Assembly: GCF_018449675.1 (NCBI RefSeq)
Contig: NZ_JAAVUZ010000003.1
Span: 1-64,000 of the forward strand
Direction: 5' to 3'
DNA length: 64,000 nucleotides
Source of the DNA: Glaciihabitans sp. dw_435
GTDB taxonomy: Bacteria > Actinomycetota > Actinomycetes > Actinomycetales > Microbacteriaceae
Shown: piece after piece, positions 50,411 through 59,394 of the stretch
Layout: the number at the start of each line of letters is the position of its first letter
How positions within the stretch are numbered: the first letter of the stretch is position 1
The notes under the pieces: model-generated
The model's database searches: none
What the model saw: the letters and a program-made list of their open reading frames with translations, nothing else
What the model was told of the DNA's origin: nothing
Program-made: the position numbers and the translations under genes

Positions 50411-52576
50411 CTAGAAACCGGGGATGAGGCTCACGATGAGGTCGATGAGCTTGATGCCGATGAACGGAACGATGATTCCGCCGAGTCCGTACACCAGCAG
50501 GTTGCGGCTGAGTACGGAACTAGCGGACACGGCGCGATACTTCACGCCCTTCAATGCCAGCGGGATCAGGGCGATGATCACCAGTGCGTTGAAGATGATC
50601 GCGGAGAGGATCGCTGACGCGGGGGAGTGCAGTCCCATGATGTTGAGCACCGCGAGCCCCGGGAATACCCCGGCGAACATCGCGGGGATGATCGCGAAGT
50701 ACTTGGCAACGTCGTTCGCGATCGAGAACGTCGTCAGCGAGCCGCGCGTGATGAGCAGCTGCTTGCCGATGCGCACGATGTCGATGAGCTTGGTCGGATC
50801 CGAGTCGAGGTCGACCATGTTGCCGGCCTCCTTGGCTGCGGAGGTGCCCGTGTTCATGGCGACTCCGACATCGGCCTGCGCGAGCGCGGGCGCGTCGTTG
50901 GTGCCGTCACCGGTCATCGCGACGAGGTTGCCGCCTGCCTGCTCCTTCTTGATCAGCTCCATCTTGTCCTCGGGCGTCGCCTCGGCAAGGAAGTCGTCCA
51001 CGCCGGCCTCGGCCGCGATCGCCTTCGCCGTCAGCGGGTTGTCACCGGTGATCATGACGGTGCGGATCCCCATGGCGCGCAGGTCGGCGAACCGCTCGCG
51101 CAGTCCTTCCTTCACGACGTCCTTGAGGTGGATGACCCCGAGCACACGTGCCTTGCCCGTGGAGTCACGCGTGGCGACGACCAGCGGGGTACCGCCCGAC
51201 TGGGAGATGCGGGTCTCCACGCTCGTCAGCTCCGCCAGCAGCGCGGGGCTGACGGATCCGACCCAGGATGCCACCGACGAGCCGGCACCCTTGCGCAACT
51301 GACTGCCGTCCGGCAGGTCGAGTCCGCTCATGCGGGTCTGCGCCGTGAACGGCACGATCACCGCTCCGGCGACAGACTCCTCGGTGTGTCCCATCTGCTC
51401 GGCGAGCGTGACGACCGACGAGCCCTCCGGAGTGGGGTCGCTCAGCGACGACAGGCGGGCAACCGACACCAGCTGGGTGAGGGTTGCACCTCCGACGGTC
51501 ACGAACTCGGTCGCGCGACGGTTTCCGTAGGTGATGGTTCCGGTCTTGTCGAGCAGGAGCGTGGTGACGTCTCCTGCGGCCTCGACCGCACGGCCCGACA
51601 TGGCGAGCACGTTGTGCTGCACGAGGCGGTCCATGCCGGCGATGCCGATGGCGCTGAGCAGCGCACCGATGGTCGTCGGGATGAGGCAGACAAGCAGCGC
51701 GATCAACACGGGAATGCTGTTGACGCCACCGGCGTAGCTCGCCATCGGGTTCAGCGTGAGCACGACGACCAGGAAGACAATCGACAGGCTCGCGAGCAGG
51801 ATGTTGAGAGCGATCTCGTTGGGTGTCTTCTGGCGGGACGCACCCTCGACGAGACGAATCATCCGGTCGACGAACGTCTCACCGGGCTTGCTGGTGATCC
51901 GGATGACGACGCGGTCGCTCAGCACACGTGTGCCGCCGGTGACGGCGCTGCGGTCGCCGCCAAACTCGCGGACTACGGGCGCCGACTCACCGGTGATGGC
52001 CGACTCGTCGACGGACGCGATGCCGAAGATGATGTCGCCGTCGCCGGGGATCACCTCTCCCGCCACCACGACGACGACGTCGCCGAGGGTGAGGTCCGCC
52101 GAGGAGACTTCCTCGATCGCGGTAGCTTCCGCCGAGGCATCCGTCTGCGAATACTGGATGACCCTGCGCGCGAGCGTGCTCGTGCGGGTGGCGCGCAGGC
52201 TCTGTGCCTGCGCCTTGCCGCGGCCCTCTGCGACCGATTCGGCGAGGTTGGCGAACAGCACGGTGATCCAGAGCCAGATCGCGATGCCGACGGTGAAGCT
52301 CGGCGCGAGCGGCTGGCCCGCGGAGTCGGCCCGCCCGATGAAGGGTTCGGCGATCGCGATAAGCGTGGTCAGTGCCGCGCCCACCTCGACGATGAACATC
52401 ACGGGGTTGCGCACCATCTGGCGCGGGTCGAGCTTGCGGAATGCTCCGGGGAGCGCGGCGACAAGCTGCGCGAAGGAGAACGCGCTGCTCGAGGCTTTGG
52501 TGGAGGGGCGCTGGCCGGGGCCTGTGCCGTCGTCGGGCGTTGGAGTGATGCGGGGTGTTTCGGTGGTGGTTGACAT
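50411..52576 (-). CDS. kdpB: K+-transporting P-type ATPase, KdpB subunit
   Basis: A 721-residue P-type ATPase subunit that couples ATP hydrolysis to potassium uptake through KdpA. The phosphorylated Asp343 is in [14 protein letters not shown], with the actuator TGES motif in AITGESAPV and the hinge [22 protein letters not shown]. The N-terminus has a Thr/Pro/Ser-rich extension before [15 protein letters not shown]. The start lies 3 nt after the kdpA stop. Confidence 0.98.
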   Translation of the reverse strand: MSTTTETPRITPTPDDGTGPGQRPSTKASSSAFSFAQLVAALPGAFRKLDPRQMVRNPVMFIVEVGAALTTLIAIAEPFIGRADSAGQPLAPSFTVGIAIWLWITVLFANLAESVAEGRGKAQAQSLRATRTSTLARRVIQYSQTDASAEATAIEEVSSADLTLGDVVVVVAGEVIPGDGDIIFGIASVDESAITGESAPVVREFGGDRSAVTGGTRVLSDRVVIRITSKPGETFVDRMIRLVEGASRQKTPNEIALNILLASLSIVFLVVVLTLNPMASYAGGVNSIPVLIALLVCLIPTTIGALLSAIGIAGMDRLVQHNVLAMSGRAVEAAGDVTTLLLDKTGTITYGNRRATEFVTVGGATLTQLVSVARLSSLSDPTPEGSSVVTLAEQMGHTEESVAGAVIVPFTAQTRMSGLDLPDGSQLRKGAGSSVASWVGSVSPALLAELTSVETRISQSGGTPLVVATRDSTGKARVLGVIHLKDVVKEGLRERFADLRAMGIRTVMITGDNPLTAKAIAAEAGVDDFLAEATPEDKMELIKKEQAGGNLVAMTGDGTNDAPALAQADVGVAMNTGTSAAKEAGNMVDLDSDPTKLIDIVRIGKQLLITRGSLTTFSIANDVAKYFAIIPAMFAGVFPGLAVLNIMGLHSPASAILSAIIFNALVIIALIPLALKGVKYRAVSASSVLSRNLLVYGLGGIIVPFIGIKLIDLIVSLIPGF

Positions 52577-52579
52577 GGT

Positions 52580-54259
52580 TTACAACAGCCCTTCCGCCAG
52601 GGGACCCAGCGCGAGAACGGGGAAATAGGTGAGCGCAGTGACGATGACGATCACTCCGAGGAGGAGAACAACGAACTGCGGACGGTGGGTCGGCAGCGTG
52701 CCATTCGTGACGGGAACCCTGTCCTGCTTGGCGAGGGAACCGGCAAGGGCCAGCACGAACACGATCGGCAGGAACCGGCCGAGCAGCATCGCGACACCGA
52801 GGGCGGTGTTGAACCACGGGGTGTTGGCGGTAAGGCCGGCAAACGCGGACCCGTTGTTGTTGGCGGCCGAGGTGAAGGCGTACAGCACCTCGGTGAAGCC
52901 ATGGAGGCCCGGATTCCAGATGGAGGTGGATGTCACGTCCGAACGCACCGCCGGGATCGCGAAACTGAGCGCGGTCCCTGCCAGCACGAGCGTCGGCGTG
53001 GCGAGGATGTACAGGCTCGCAAGCTTCATCTCGCGGGCACCGATCTTCTTGCCCAGGTACTCGGGGGTGCGACCGACCATGAGGCCGGCGACGAACACCG
53101 CGATGATCGCGATCATGAGAATGCCGTAGAGGCCAGAGCCGACACCACCCGGGGCGAGTTCGCCGAGCATGATGTTGAGCATCGCCATCCCGCCTCCCAG
53201 CGACGTGAAGCTGTCGTGCATCGAGTTGACGGCGCCGGTGGACGTGATGGTGCTCGTTGTTCCGAAGATCGTGGAACCGATAATCCCGAAGCGATCCTCC
53301 TTACCCTCCATGGCCGCGCCCGCGAGCTGCGGAGCGGTACCCGCGCCGTGAAGCTCGGCCCACGTCATGAGGGACACGGAGACGGCGAACAGCGTCGCCA
53401 TGGTGCCGGCGATCGCCAGTCCCTGGCGGTTGTCGCCGACCATCCGGCCGAAGGTCCGCGGAAGAGCGAAGGGAATGACCAGCATGAGCAGGATCTGCAC
53501 CATGTTCGTCCACGGCGTCGGGTTCTCGAAGGGGTGGGCGGAGTTGGCGTTGAAGAAGCCTCCGCCGTTTGTGCCGAGCAACTTGATCGCCTCCTGCGAG
53601 GCGACGGGACCGCCGGGGATGGTGGCGGAGCCGCCGGCGATGGTCGAGACGTCCTGGAACCCGGAGAAGTTCTGGATGACTCCGCCAGCGAGGAGGATGA
53701 TCGCGGCAAGCACCGAGAACGGCAGCAGGATCCGCAGGGTGCTGCGGGTCATGTCGACCCAGAAGTTACCGATCGTGCCCGAGCGCTTGTACGCGAAGCC
53801 GCGCACCAAGGCGACAGCGACGGCGATGCCGACCGCGGCCGAGACGAAGTTCTGCACCGCGAGACCGGCGAACTGCACCGTGTACCCGAGGGTGACATCG
53901 GGGGAGTATGACTGCCAGTTGGTGTTGGTGACGAACGAGATCGCGGTGTTGAACGACAGGTGCTCGCTCGTCGCCGGCAGTCCGAGCGAGTAGGGCAAAA
54001 TCTCCTGCACCCGCTGCATGGCGTAGACCACCAGAATGCCGACCGCCGAGAACGCGAGGATCGACCTCAGGTATGCCGGCCAGCTCTGCTCCGACGCGGC
54101 GTTGACGCCGATCAGGCGATAGAAGCCGCGCTCGACGCGCAGGTTCTTGGGACTCGTGAAGACCATGGCCATGTAATCGCCGAGGGGGCGGTAGACGAGC
54201 ACGAGAATCACGGCGATGGTGGCGAGTTGGGCGATAAACAGCCAGACGTTCGCGGTCAT
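52580..54259 (-). CDS. kdpA: K+-transporting ATPase, KdpA subunit
   Basis: A 559-residue channel-like potassium-binding subunit of the superfamily of K+ transporters. Selectivity-filter segments are visible ([35 protein letters not shown]; a [13 protein letters not shown] segment). Ten membrane helices are expected. The ATG shares one base with the kdpF stop (TGATG), so translation is coupled. Confidence 0.98.
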   Translation of the reverse strand: MTANVWLFIAQLATIAVILVLVYRPLGDYMAMVFTSPKNLRVERGFYRLIGVNAASEQSWPAYLRSILAFSAVGILVVYAMQRVQEILPYSLGLPATSEHLSFNTAISFVTNTNWQSYSPDVTLGYTVQFAGLAVQNFVSAAVGIAVAVALVRGFAYKRSGTIGNFWVDMTRSTLRILLPFSVLAAIILLAGGVIQNFSGFQDVSTIAGGSATIPGGPVASQEAIKLLGTNGGGFFNANSAHPFENPTPWTNMVQILLMLVIPFALPRTFGRMVGDNRQGLAIAGTMATLFAVSVSLMTWAELHGAGTAPQLAGAAMEGKEDRFGIIGSTIFGTTSTITSTGAVNSMHDSFTSLGGGMAMLNIMLGELAPGGVGSGLYGILMIAIIAVFVAGLMVGRTPEYLGKKIGAREMKLASLYILATPTLVLAGTALSFAIPAVRSDVTSTSIWNPGLHGFTEVLYAFTSAANNNGSAFAGLTANTPWFNTALGVAMLLGRFLPIVFVLALAGSLAKQDRVPVTNGTLPTHRPQFVVLLLGVIVIVTALTYFPVLALGPLAEGLL

Positions 54260-54348
54260 CAGAATCGCTCCGGCTTCACCAGGGCGACTACGAGGTAGCC
54301 GATCGCAGCAACAGCGAGTACGGCGGCAAGAATTTCGAAGACGATCAC
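54259..54348 (-). CDS. kdpF: K+-transporting ATPase, KdpF subunit
   Basis: A 29-residue single-helix peptide starting at GTG 54348: residues 1-20 read [20 protein letters not shown] (first residue Met in vivo), ending KPERF. This is a typical KdpF, which stabilises the KdpABC complex in the membrane. Its GTGA overlaps the stop of the small upstream peptide, and its stop overlaps the kdpA start by one base. The placement leaves little doubt, although the gene is very short. Confidence 0.92.
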   Translation of the reverse strand: MIVFEILAAVLAVAAIGYLVVALVKPERF

Positions 54349-54440
54349 AGCTTCTCGACCCCCTTGCCAACCAGGGCAACCAGCGCCATCAGCGCGAGGA
54401 TGCCAGCGACATAAACAATGTCGAGCACAGGAAACTCCAT
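54345..54440 (-). CDS. Small membrane peptide upstream of kdpF
   Basis: A 31-residue reading from ATG 54440: [20 protein letters not shown], then a further hydrophobic stretch ending KGVEKL. One membrane helix with a basic C-terminal end is predicted. Its TGA overlaps the kdpF start (GTGA), exactly the coupling seen between the other kdp genes. It is the first cistron after the kdp promoter. Similar short hydrophobic peptides precede kdpF in some other bacteria as far as I recall, but they have no established function. No strong Shine-Dalgarno is present. Confidence 0.7.
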   Translation of the reverse strand: MEFPVLDIVYVAGILALMALVALVGKGVEKL

Positions 54441-54528
54441 CCGGGAACGGTCCTGCACGCGGACAGCGGGCAGGGGTGGCTCAAGGCCACTGATGGAGTC
54501 AACTCCGCCGGGACCCGCGATGTTCGGG

Positions 54529-54568
54529 CCCTAACGAATCCCTAACGCCCCCGTCGCAAACCCTTACG
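54529..54568 (-). promoter_or_regulatory. Phased CCCTAACG repeats, likely KdpE site
   Basis: CCCTAACG at 54529-54536 and 54540-54547 (11 bp apart), and CCCTTACG at 54561-54568 (21 bp further). On the minus strand these read CGTTAGGG, CGTTAGGG and CGTAAGGG. OmpR-class regulators bind direct repeats at this spacing. They lie 90-130 bp upstream of the first kdp cistron. Confidence 0.55.
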
Positions 54569-54598
54569 GTCGCCTCGCATTCGAACGGGCGGGCACAC

Positions 54599-54641
54599 CA
54601 AAAAACGCCCGTCCTCCCGAAAGATCCGGGCGGACGGGCGT
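54599..54641 (-). terminator. Terminator of ppgK
   Basis: On the minus strand ACGCCCGTCC (54641-54632) pairs with GGACGGGCGT (54614-54605), followed by TTTTTT. It lies just after the ppgK stop and insulates the kdp promoter. Confidence 0.92.
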
Positions 54642-54655
54642 CAGGGGAGACGGGT

Positions 54656-55474
54656 CTAGAGGGCTGCCTTCGGCTTCGTCCCGGGGGAGTCGACGGCGAC
54701 GCTTGCCTGCGGCACGGTGACCGACTTGTCGCCCTGCGGCACCGCGAGGGCCGCGGCTCCGAGGATGCCCGCATTGTTGCGCAGCACGGCCGGCACGATC
54801 GGGGCGCGCAGGCTCAACAGCGGAAGAAACTCCTCGTAGCTCTTCGAGACGCCGCCGCCAACGATGAGCAGGTCCGGGGAGAACAGGGCCTCGACGTGGC
54901 TGTAATACTTCTGCAGGCGTTTTGCCCAGCGTTCGTAACTGAGACGACTGCGTTCCTTGGCCGCGAACGAGGCCTTCTTCTCGGCGTCCTTGCCGTCGAT
55001 CTCGAGGTGACCAAGTTCGGAGTTGGGCACGAGCACACCGTTGTAGATGATCGCGCTTCCGATGCCGGTGCCGAGCGTCGTGAGGATCACGAGGCCGTCG
55101 ACGCCCTTCGCCGCGCCGTAGCGGACCTCCGCGTAACCGGCGGCGTCGGCGTCGTTGACAAAGTGGATGTCCCGGCCAAGCGCCTTCTCGAACAGCGCCT
55201 CTGCCTCGAGACCGATCCACTTCTGCGAGACGTTCGCCGCGGACATCGTTGTTCCGTGGAGAACTACCGCGGGAAAGCAGACCCCGACGGGAACGCCGGG
55301 CTCGACGCCCAGCTGGGTGATGATCTCGACGACCGTCGCCACGATGTCGTCGGGCTCGCCGCCCGTCGGGGTCGGAAGCTTGATGCGGTCGCTGAGCAGT
55401 TTGCCGGATTCAAGGTCGACGATGGCGCCCTTGATTCCGGTTCCGCCGATGTCGATACCTACTGCAGTGGTCAT
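54656..55474 (-). CDS. ppgK: Polyphosphate glucokinase
   Basis: A 272-residue ROK-family kinase that phosphorylates glucose with polyphosphate (or ATP), a hallmark of Actinobacteria. The N-terminal phosphate-binding motif is GIDIGGTGIKGAIVD. VCFPAVVLHGTTMSAANVS, DADAAGYAEVRYGAAKG, TTLGTGIGSAIIYNG, ELGHLEIDG and LIVGGGVSKSYEEFLP follow in the usual order. Length matches PPGK (~250-275). A strong terminator follows. The adjacent upstream gene on the same strand is map, 45 nt away. Confidence 0.94.
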   Translation of the reverse strand: MTTAVGIDIGGTGIKGAIVDLESGKLLSDRIKLPTPTGGEPDDIVATVVEIITQLGVEPGVPVGVCFPAVVLHGTTMSAANVSQKWIGLEAEALFEKALGRDIHFVNDADAAGYAEVRYGAAKGVDGLVILTTLGTGIGSAIIYNGVLVPNSELGHLEIDGKDAEKKASFAAKERSRLSYERWAKRLQKYYSHVEALFSPDLLIVGGGVSKSYEEFLPLLSLRAPIVPAVLRNNAGILGAAALAVPQGDKSVTVPQASVAVDSPGTKPKAAL

Positions 55475-55519
55475 TCGTTGATCCTTGCCTGAGGGGTGGT
55501 GGGTATGAGTGAAGCGGTG

Positions 55520-56386
55520 TTACGGGAGAGTGAGAATTTCGGTGCCGCGTTCGGTGACAACCATGGTGTGTTCGAACTGCGCGGTGAGGCTCTTGTCCGA
55601 GGTGGTGACTGTCCAGTCATCCGCCCATTGATCCCAGGTGTACGCACCGAGGGTGAGCATGGGTTCGATGGTGAACACCATGCCGACCTCGATGATGTCG
55701 TCGAAGCGGGGTGCGGCGTCGTAGTGCGGGATGATCAGGCCGGTGTGGAAGGCATCGCCGACACCGTGGCCGGTGAAGTCCCGCACCACGCCGTAACCGA
55801 AGCGTTTGGCGTAGGACTCGATGGCGCGGCCGATCACGTTGATCTGGCGACCGGGCGCAACCGCCTTGATGCCGCGGTTTAGCGCTTCGCGAGTGCGGTC
55901 GACGAGGTCGATCGCTTCCTGGGACGCAGCCCCGACCACAAACGTCTTGTTGAGGTCCCCGTGCACGCCGTTCTTGTAGGCGGTCACGTCGATGTTCAGG
56001 ATGTCGCCCTCGACCAGCACCGTGTCATCCGGAATCCCGTGACAGATCACTTCGTTGAGCGAGGTGCAGCTGGACTTCGGAAAACCGCGGTATCCCAGCG
56101 TGGAGGGGTAGGCGCCCCGGCTGACCATGTACTCGTGGGCGATGGCATCGAGTTCGTCGGTGGTGATGCCGGGCACGGCGGCGGCCCCCGCGGCCTCGAC
56201 TGCGCCGGCGGCGATGCGCCCCGACTCGCGGATGCGCTCGACTGCCTCGGGGGTGTAGACATCGGATCCGGTGAATTCACGGGGGCCGGGCTTTCCGACG
56301 TACTCGGGACGCGGAATGCTGGCCGGCACCGGGCGAGCCGGCGAGATACGTCCGGGAGTGAGGTGACCGTTCGAATCGCGGGGCAT
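55520..56386 (-). CDS. map: Methionine aminopeptidase type I
   Basis: A 288-residue enzyme that removes the initiator methionine. The five metal ligands can be placed: Asp in NIDVTAY, Asp in VHGDLNKTF, His in [12 protein letters not shown], Glu in TIEPMLTLG and Glu in [12 protein letters not shown]. The N-terminal ~40 residues ([16 protein letters not shown]) are the Pro-rich extension typical of actinobacterial MapA/MapB-like enzymes. ATG 56386 lies 7 nt after a TAGAGT box, so the mRNA is probably leaderless. Confidence 0.95.
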   Translation of the reverse strand: MPRDSNGHLTPGRISPARPVPASIPRPEYVGKPGPREFTGSDVYTPEAVERIRESGRIAAGAVEAAGAAAVPGITTDELDAIAHEYMVSRGAYPSTLGYRGFPKSSCTSLNEVICHGIPDDTVLVEGDILNIDVTAYKNGVHGDLNKTFVVGAASQEAIDLVDRTREALNRGIKAVAPGRQINVIGRAIESYAKRFGYGVVRDFTGHGVGDAFHTGLIIPHYDAAPRFDDIIEVGMVFTIEPMLTLGAYTWDQWADDWTVTTSDKSLTAQFEHTMVVTERGTEILTLP

Positions 56387-56393
56387 AGGGTTA

Positions 56394-56399
56394 ACTCTA
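56394..56399 (-). promoter_or_regulatory. -10 box of a leaderless transcript (map)
   Basis: Minus-strand TAGAGT, then 7 nt, then ATG 56386. Confidence 0.55.
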
Positions 56400-56419
56400 G
56401 TTTCGTCGAGGGAGAGCAA

Positions 56420-56590
56420 ATGACTCAGTGGTGGTTCAACAACAAGACCGGTGAAGTCGAAGAGGGCGCACAGTCGCTCGGGTCGGACCGCGACGGTCCC
56501 TTCGATTCCCGTGAGGCAGCAGCCCGCGCGCCCGAGATCATCGCCGAGCGGGCCCGGAAGTGGGCGGCGGAAGAGGCCGAAAACCGCTAA
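56420..56590 (+). CDS. Small conserved actinobacterial protein
   Basis: A 56-residue charged protein ([20 protein letters not shown], then [17 protein letters not shown] and a helical, Glu/Arg-rich tail). The tryptophan-rich start followed by GPFDSREEA-type residues recalls short SPOR-like proteins seen beside map in Microbacteriaceae. GAGGGAG lies upstream of ATG 56420 at good spacing. It is divergent from map and shares its promoter region. Function is unknown. Confidence 0.75.
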   Translation: MTQWWFNNKTGEVEEGAQSLGSDRDGPFDSREAAARAPEIIAERARKWAAEEAENR

Positions 56591-56660
56591 TGGTGCCGGA
56601 GCGACAGACCGCCGGGGTCCAGGGGATCCCGGCGGTCTCTCGCGTTAACCGACGTCCGCT

Positions 56661-57491
56661 CTAGTCGTCGTACGAGTTCTCGGGACCCGGATAGACGCCG
56701 GAGGCAACGTCGGCACGGAACTCCGTGACCGCATCCGTCAGGATCGCGGCGAGGTTTGCATACTGCTTCACGAACTTCGGGATGCGCCCGGTCGTCATTC
56801 CCGCCCAGTCCGTCCACACGAGCAGCTGTCCGTCAGCGTGCGGCCCCGCCCCGACGCTGATCGTCGGGATGCTGAGCTCCGCGGTGACGCGTCGTGCTGC
56901 TTCCGCAGGCACCATTTCGAGCACCACCGCGAACGCGCCAGCGTCCTCGACCGCGTGTGCGTCAGCGAGCAGCTGCTCGAGCTGGTCTCCGCGGCCCTGG
57001 ATGACGTGCCCGCCCAGGCCGTGTTCGCTCTGCGGCGTGAATCCGATGTGCGCCATAACGGGGATACCCGCGGACACCACGCGACGGATCTGCTCAGCGC
57101 TGCGCACGCCGCCCTCGAGCTTGACGGCGTGGGCGCCGGTCTCCTTCATGAAGCGGAACGCGGTGTGGAGTGCCTGGTCGGCGCCCGCCTCATAGGAACC
57201 GAACGGCATGTCGGCGATCACGAACGCGCGCTTGGTAGCGGAGGCGACAGCGCGCGTGAGCGGGATCAGCTCGTCGACGGTGACGGGCAGCGTGGTCTCA
57301 TACCCGAAGACGGTGTTGCCCGCGGAATCGCCCACGAGCATGAAGTCGATGCCGGCGTCGTCGAACACCTTGGCGGTCAGTGCGTCGTAGCACGTCAGCC
57401 CCGTGATCTTGATGCCGTCACGCTTTGCGTTCTGGAAGTGACGGGTACGGACTTTCTTGGGCGCCGCGGGGGCGGCCGACTGCTCTGCCAT
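56661..57491 (-). CDS. panB: 3-methyl-2-oxobutanoate hydroxymethyltransferase
   Basis: A 276-residue enzyme making ketopantoate from 2-oxoisovalerate and methylene-THF, the first step to pantothenate and CoA. KITGLTCYDALTAKVFDDAGIDFMLVGDSAGNTVFGYETTLPVT contains the metal-binding Asp. KLEGG, AHIGFTPQ and the catalytic Glu in VLEMVPAEAA follow, then ISVGAGPHADGQLLVWTD. It is a decameric (beta/alpha)8 barrel. ATG 57491 lies 7 nt after TAGGGT (leaderless type). Neighbourhood with glnA2-glnE recalls the mycobacterial order. Confidence 0.96.
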   Translation of the reverse strand: MAEQSAAPAAPKKVRTRHFQNAKRDGIKITGLTCYDALTAKVFDDAGIDFMLVGDSAGNTVFGYETTLPVTVDELIPLTRAVASATKRAFVIADMPFGSYEAGADQALHTAFRFMKETGAHAVKLEGGVRSAEQIRRVVSAGIPVMAHIGFTPQSEHGLGGHVIQGRGDQLEQLLADAHAVEDAGAFAVVLEMVPAEAARRVTAELSIPTISVGAGPHADGQLLVWTDWAGMTTGRIPKFVKQYANLAAILTDAVTEFRADVASGVYPGPENSYDD

Positions 57492-57498
57492 GGCTCCC

Positions 57499-57504
57499 AC
57501 CCTA
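57499..57504 (-). promoter_or_regulatory. -10 box of a leaderless transcript (panB)
   Basis: Minus-strand TAGGGT, then GGGAGCC, then ATG 57491. GGGAG could alternatively serve as a Shine-Dalgarno, but it is only 2 nt from the start. Confidence 0.5.
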
Positions 57505-58746
57505 GTGCGGGTCCATGGCCGACCATGATCGCCCGACAAACGGTGTGAGCGTCGCCAGCAGGTAGATCGTGCCAACGCTCGCGAGCGCTACGGACAGGCC
57601 AAGCACGGCAACGCTGGCACCGCCCAGGAGGCTGCCGATCGGCATGGCGGCGGCGACCGCGGTCGAGATGACACCGAGCACCCGCGCCCGCTTTCCCACC
57701 CCGATGTGCTCGTAGAGCACGGTGGTAAGAATCGGGTTGATGGGTCCCGCCGCCAGTCCCGACAGGGCGATCACGCCCAGGACGACGAACAGCGGTGCGC
57801 CCGTGGCCATGGCGAACGCGGGCGGAGCCCCGGCGAGCAGGAAGCAGACGGCGAACGTCCACCGGCGGGGCAGGCGGTGCCCAAACACGCCAAACAGGGC
57901 GGCACCGGTCAGCGCGCCGGCCGCAAACGTTCCCGACAGCACGCCCAGGATCGCCCCATGCTCGCTGATTGAGGTGGCGTACACCGGACGCAGAACCAGC
58001 ATCATCGCGGCATCCAATCCGTTCGTGACGACGACGAGGAGCACGACCGACCGGATCACGGGAGTCTTCCAGACGCTCCGGAGCCCCTCCGCAAAGTCGG
58101 CCCAGTACCCGGACTTGCGTTCGGTGTGGGCAATCGTGGCGGGCCGGGACGGGCGGGGGACGGTGAGGAGCATGAGGACAGCGGATGCCCCGAAAGTCGC
58201 CGCGTCCACGTAGAGCGCCCCGAGCGATCCCAGACCAGCGATGAGCGCCGCGGCGGTCGCGGCCCCAACCAGCTGGGCACCGCGCTGCACCGCTCCCTGG
58301 ATTCCGGCCGCACGCGCCAGGGGAGTGCCCCCGATCTCGGCCATCTCGGGCAGCAACACCTCCTTCGCCGTGTCGCCCGGCACATCCAGCAGCCCGCTGA
58401 GGAAGACGAGGGCGAGCAGGGCGGGGAACGGCAGTCCGACGGTGGAGGCAAGAATCGGGATGGCAAGCACCGTTAGGCCGCTGGCGATATCGGCGGTGAT
58501 CGCCGACACGCGGTAACCGATGCGGTCCACAAGAACACCGCCGAAGGCTCCGCCGATGATCTGGGGCGCCGTCGCGAACGCTCCGGCGATTCCCGCAAGC
58601 CCCGCGGACCCCGTGTCCAGCAGCACGTAGAGCGGAATCGCCACCGCCGTGATCGCATTGCCGGCCATCGACATTCCCTGCGCGCTGAGCAGCCCCGCCA
58701 GGGGGAGGCGGGGACCTCGTGCACGGGTCTGCTGCACCGGAATCAC
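57502..58746 (-). CDS. MFS transporter (exporter type)
   Basis: A 414-residue 12-helix major facilitator protein. LLSAQGMSMAGNAITAVAIPLYVLLDTGSAGLAG begins helix 1, FGGVLVDRIGYRVSAI is the helix 2-3 loop motif A, and LPRPSRPATIAHTERKSGYWADFAEGLRSVWKTP is the central cytosolic loop. Resembles the MFS_3/tetracycline-like exporters of Actinobacteria. The start is GTG 58746, overlapping the ArsR-type gene's stop (GTGA), so the regulator and transporter are translated together. The exported compound is unknown. Confidence 0.88.
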   Translation of the reverse strand: MIPVQQTRARGPRLPLAGLLSAQGMSMAGNAITAVAIPLYVLLDTGSAGLAGIAGAFATAPQIIGGAFGGVLVDRIGYRVSAITADIASGLTVLAIPILASTVGLPFPALLALVFLSGLLDVPGDTAKEVLLPEMAEIGGTPLARAAGIQGAVQRGAQLVGAATAAALIAGLGSLGALYVDAATFGASAVLMLLTVPRPSRPATIAHTERKSGYWADFAEGLRSVWKTPVIRSVVLLVVVTNGLDAAMMLVLRPVYATSISEHGAILGVLSGTFAAGALTGAALFGVFGHRLPRRWTFAVCFLLAGAPPAFAMATGAPLFVVLGVIALSGLAAGPINPILTTVLYEHIGVGKRARVLGVISTAVAAAMPIGSLLGGASVAVLGLSVALASVGTIYLLATLTPFVGRSWSAMDPH

Positions 58747-59315
58747 CCCCGCCGGAAGCTGCTCGCGAGAAGCACCACCGCCTCGGCCCCGTCTGCCTCG
58801 GGCGCACTGCGGTCCGACCACCGCTGCATCAGTGCGTGCACCTCGGCGGTCATCTGGCGCACGTCGTCCGCCGTGAGGAACGTCACGATGTCGTCGGTGG
58901 AGGTTGCGCCGATCCACTCGTCGCTGAGGGTGGCTTCCCGTTCGAGCGCGGCGATCATCGCGCGGTGGTACGAGTCATAGATCGTCAGGCGAAGCGCGGT
59001 CTGGGCGAGTGCGACGTCGGGGGTGCTTGTGCTGTCGGCCGCGTCGATGTGCGTGACGTCGTGGGCGGCGCGCCACCATCGTTCCCGCTTGTCCCGGGCC
59101 AACTCCGGTGCCTCGACCACGAAACCGAATTCGGCGAGCTTGCCCAGGTGGTAGCTGACCGATCCCGGCGCGTTATCCACTATCTCGCTCAGCAGACCGA
59201 CCGTCTGGGGGCCGCGCACCCGCAGCTCGCCGAGCAACCGCAACCGCTGGGGATGCGCGAGCACGCGCATGCGCTTAACGTCGGTGGAGGAATTGGTGCT
59301 GCGGAACTCGGCCAT
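58743..59315 (-). CDS. ArsR-type winged-helix regulator
   Basis: A 190-residue regulator. The N-terminal winged helix is clear (VKRMRVLAHPQRLRLLGELRVRGPQTVGLLSEIVDNAPGSVSYHLGKLAEFGFVVEAP). The long C-terminal helical part (residues ~100-190) is of the actinobacterial HTH_20/DUF-type often placed in front of MFS exporters. No metal-binding Cys pair typical of metalloregulators is seen, so a small-molecule or no ligand is likely. It is first in a two-gene operon with the MFS gene. An inverted repeat over its promoter suggests self-control. Confidence 0.87.
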   Translation of the reverse strand: MAEFRSTNSSTDVKRMRVLAHPQRLRLLGELRVRGPQTVGLLSEIVDNAPGSVSYHLGKLAEFGFVVEAPELARDKRERWWRAAHDVTHIDAADSTSTPDVALAQTALRLTIYDSYHRAMIAALEREATLSDEWIGATSTDDIVTFLTADDVRQMTAEVHALMQRWSDRSAPEADGAEAVVLLASSFRRG

Positions 59316-59324
59316 AACCCGACC

Positions 59325-59360
59325 GTATAACGACAAGAGTCATTGCACAAGAGTTCTTGT
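59325..59360 (-). promoter_or_regulatory. Promoter/operator of the ArsR-MFS operon
   Basis: ACAAGA-GT-TCTTGT (59347-59360) is an inverted repeat with 6-bp arms. ACAAGAGT recurs at 59333-59340, 14 bp away. Minus-strand TTATAC (59330-59325) is a good -10, directly beside the second copy. A repressor bound here would cover the promoter. Confidence 0.5.
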
Positions 59361-59394
59361 GGATCGTGTGTGCGGGTGAGTCGCCGCCCGGTGT

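Noticed and set aside
50627-52573. 648-residue plus-strand open frame opposite kdpB
   Set aside because: It is the antisense shadow of the clearly identified kdpB gene in high-GC DNA. Its composition (Arg, Gly, Asp, His) matches no family.
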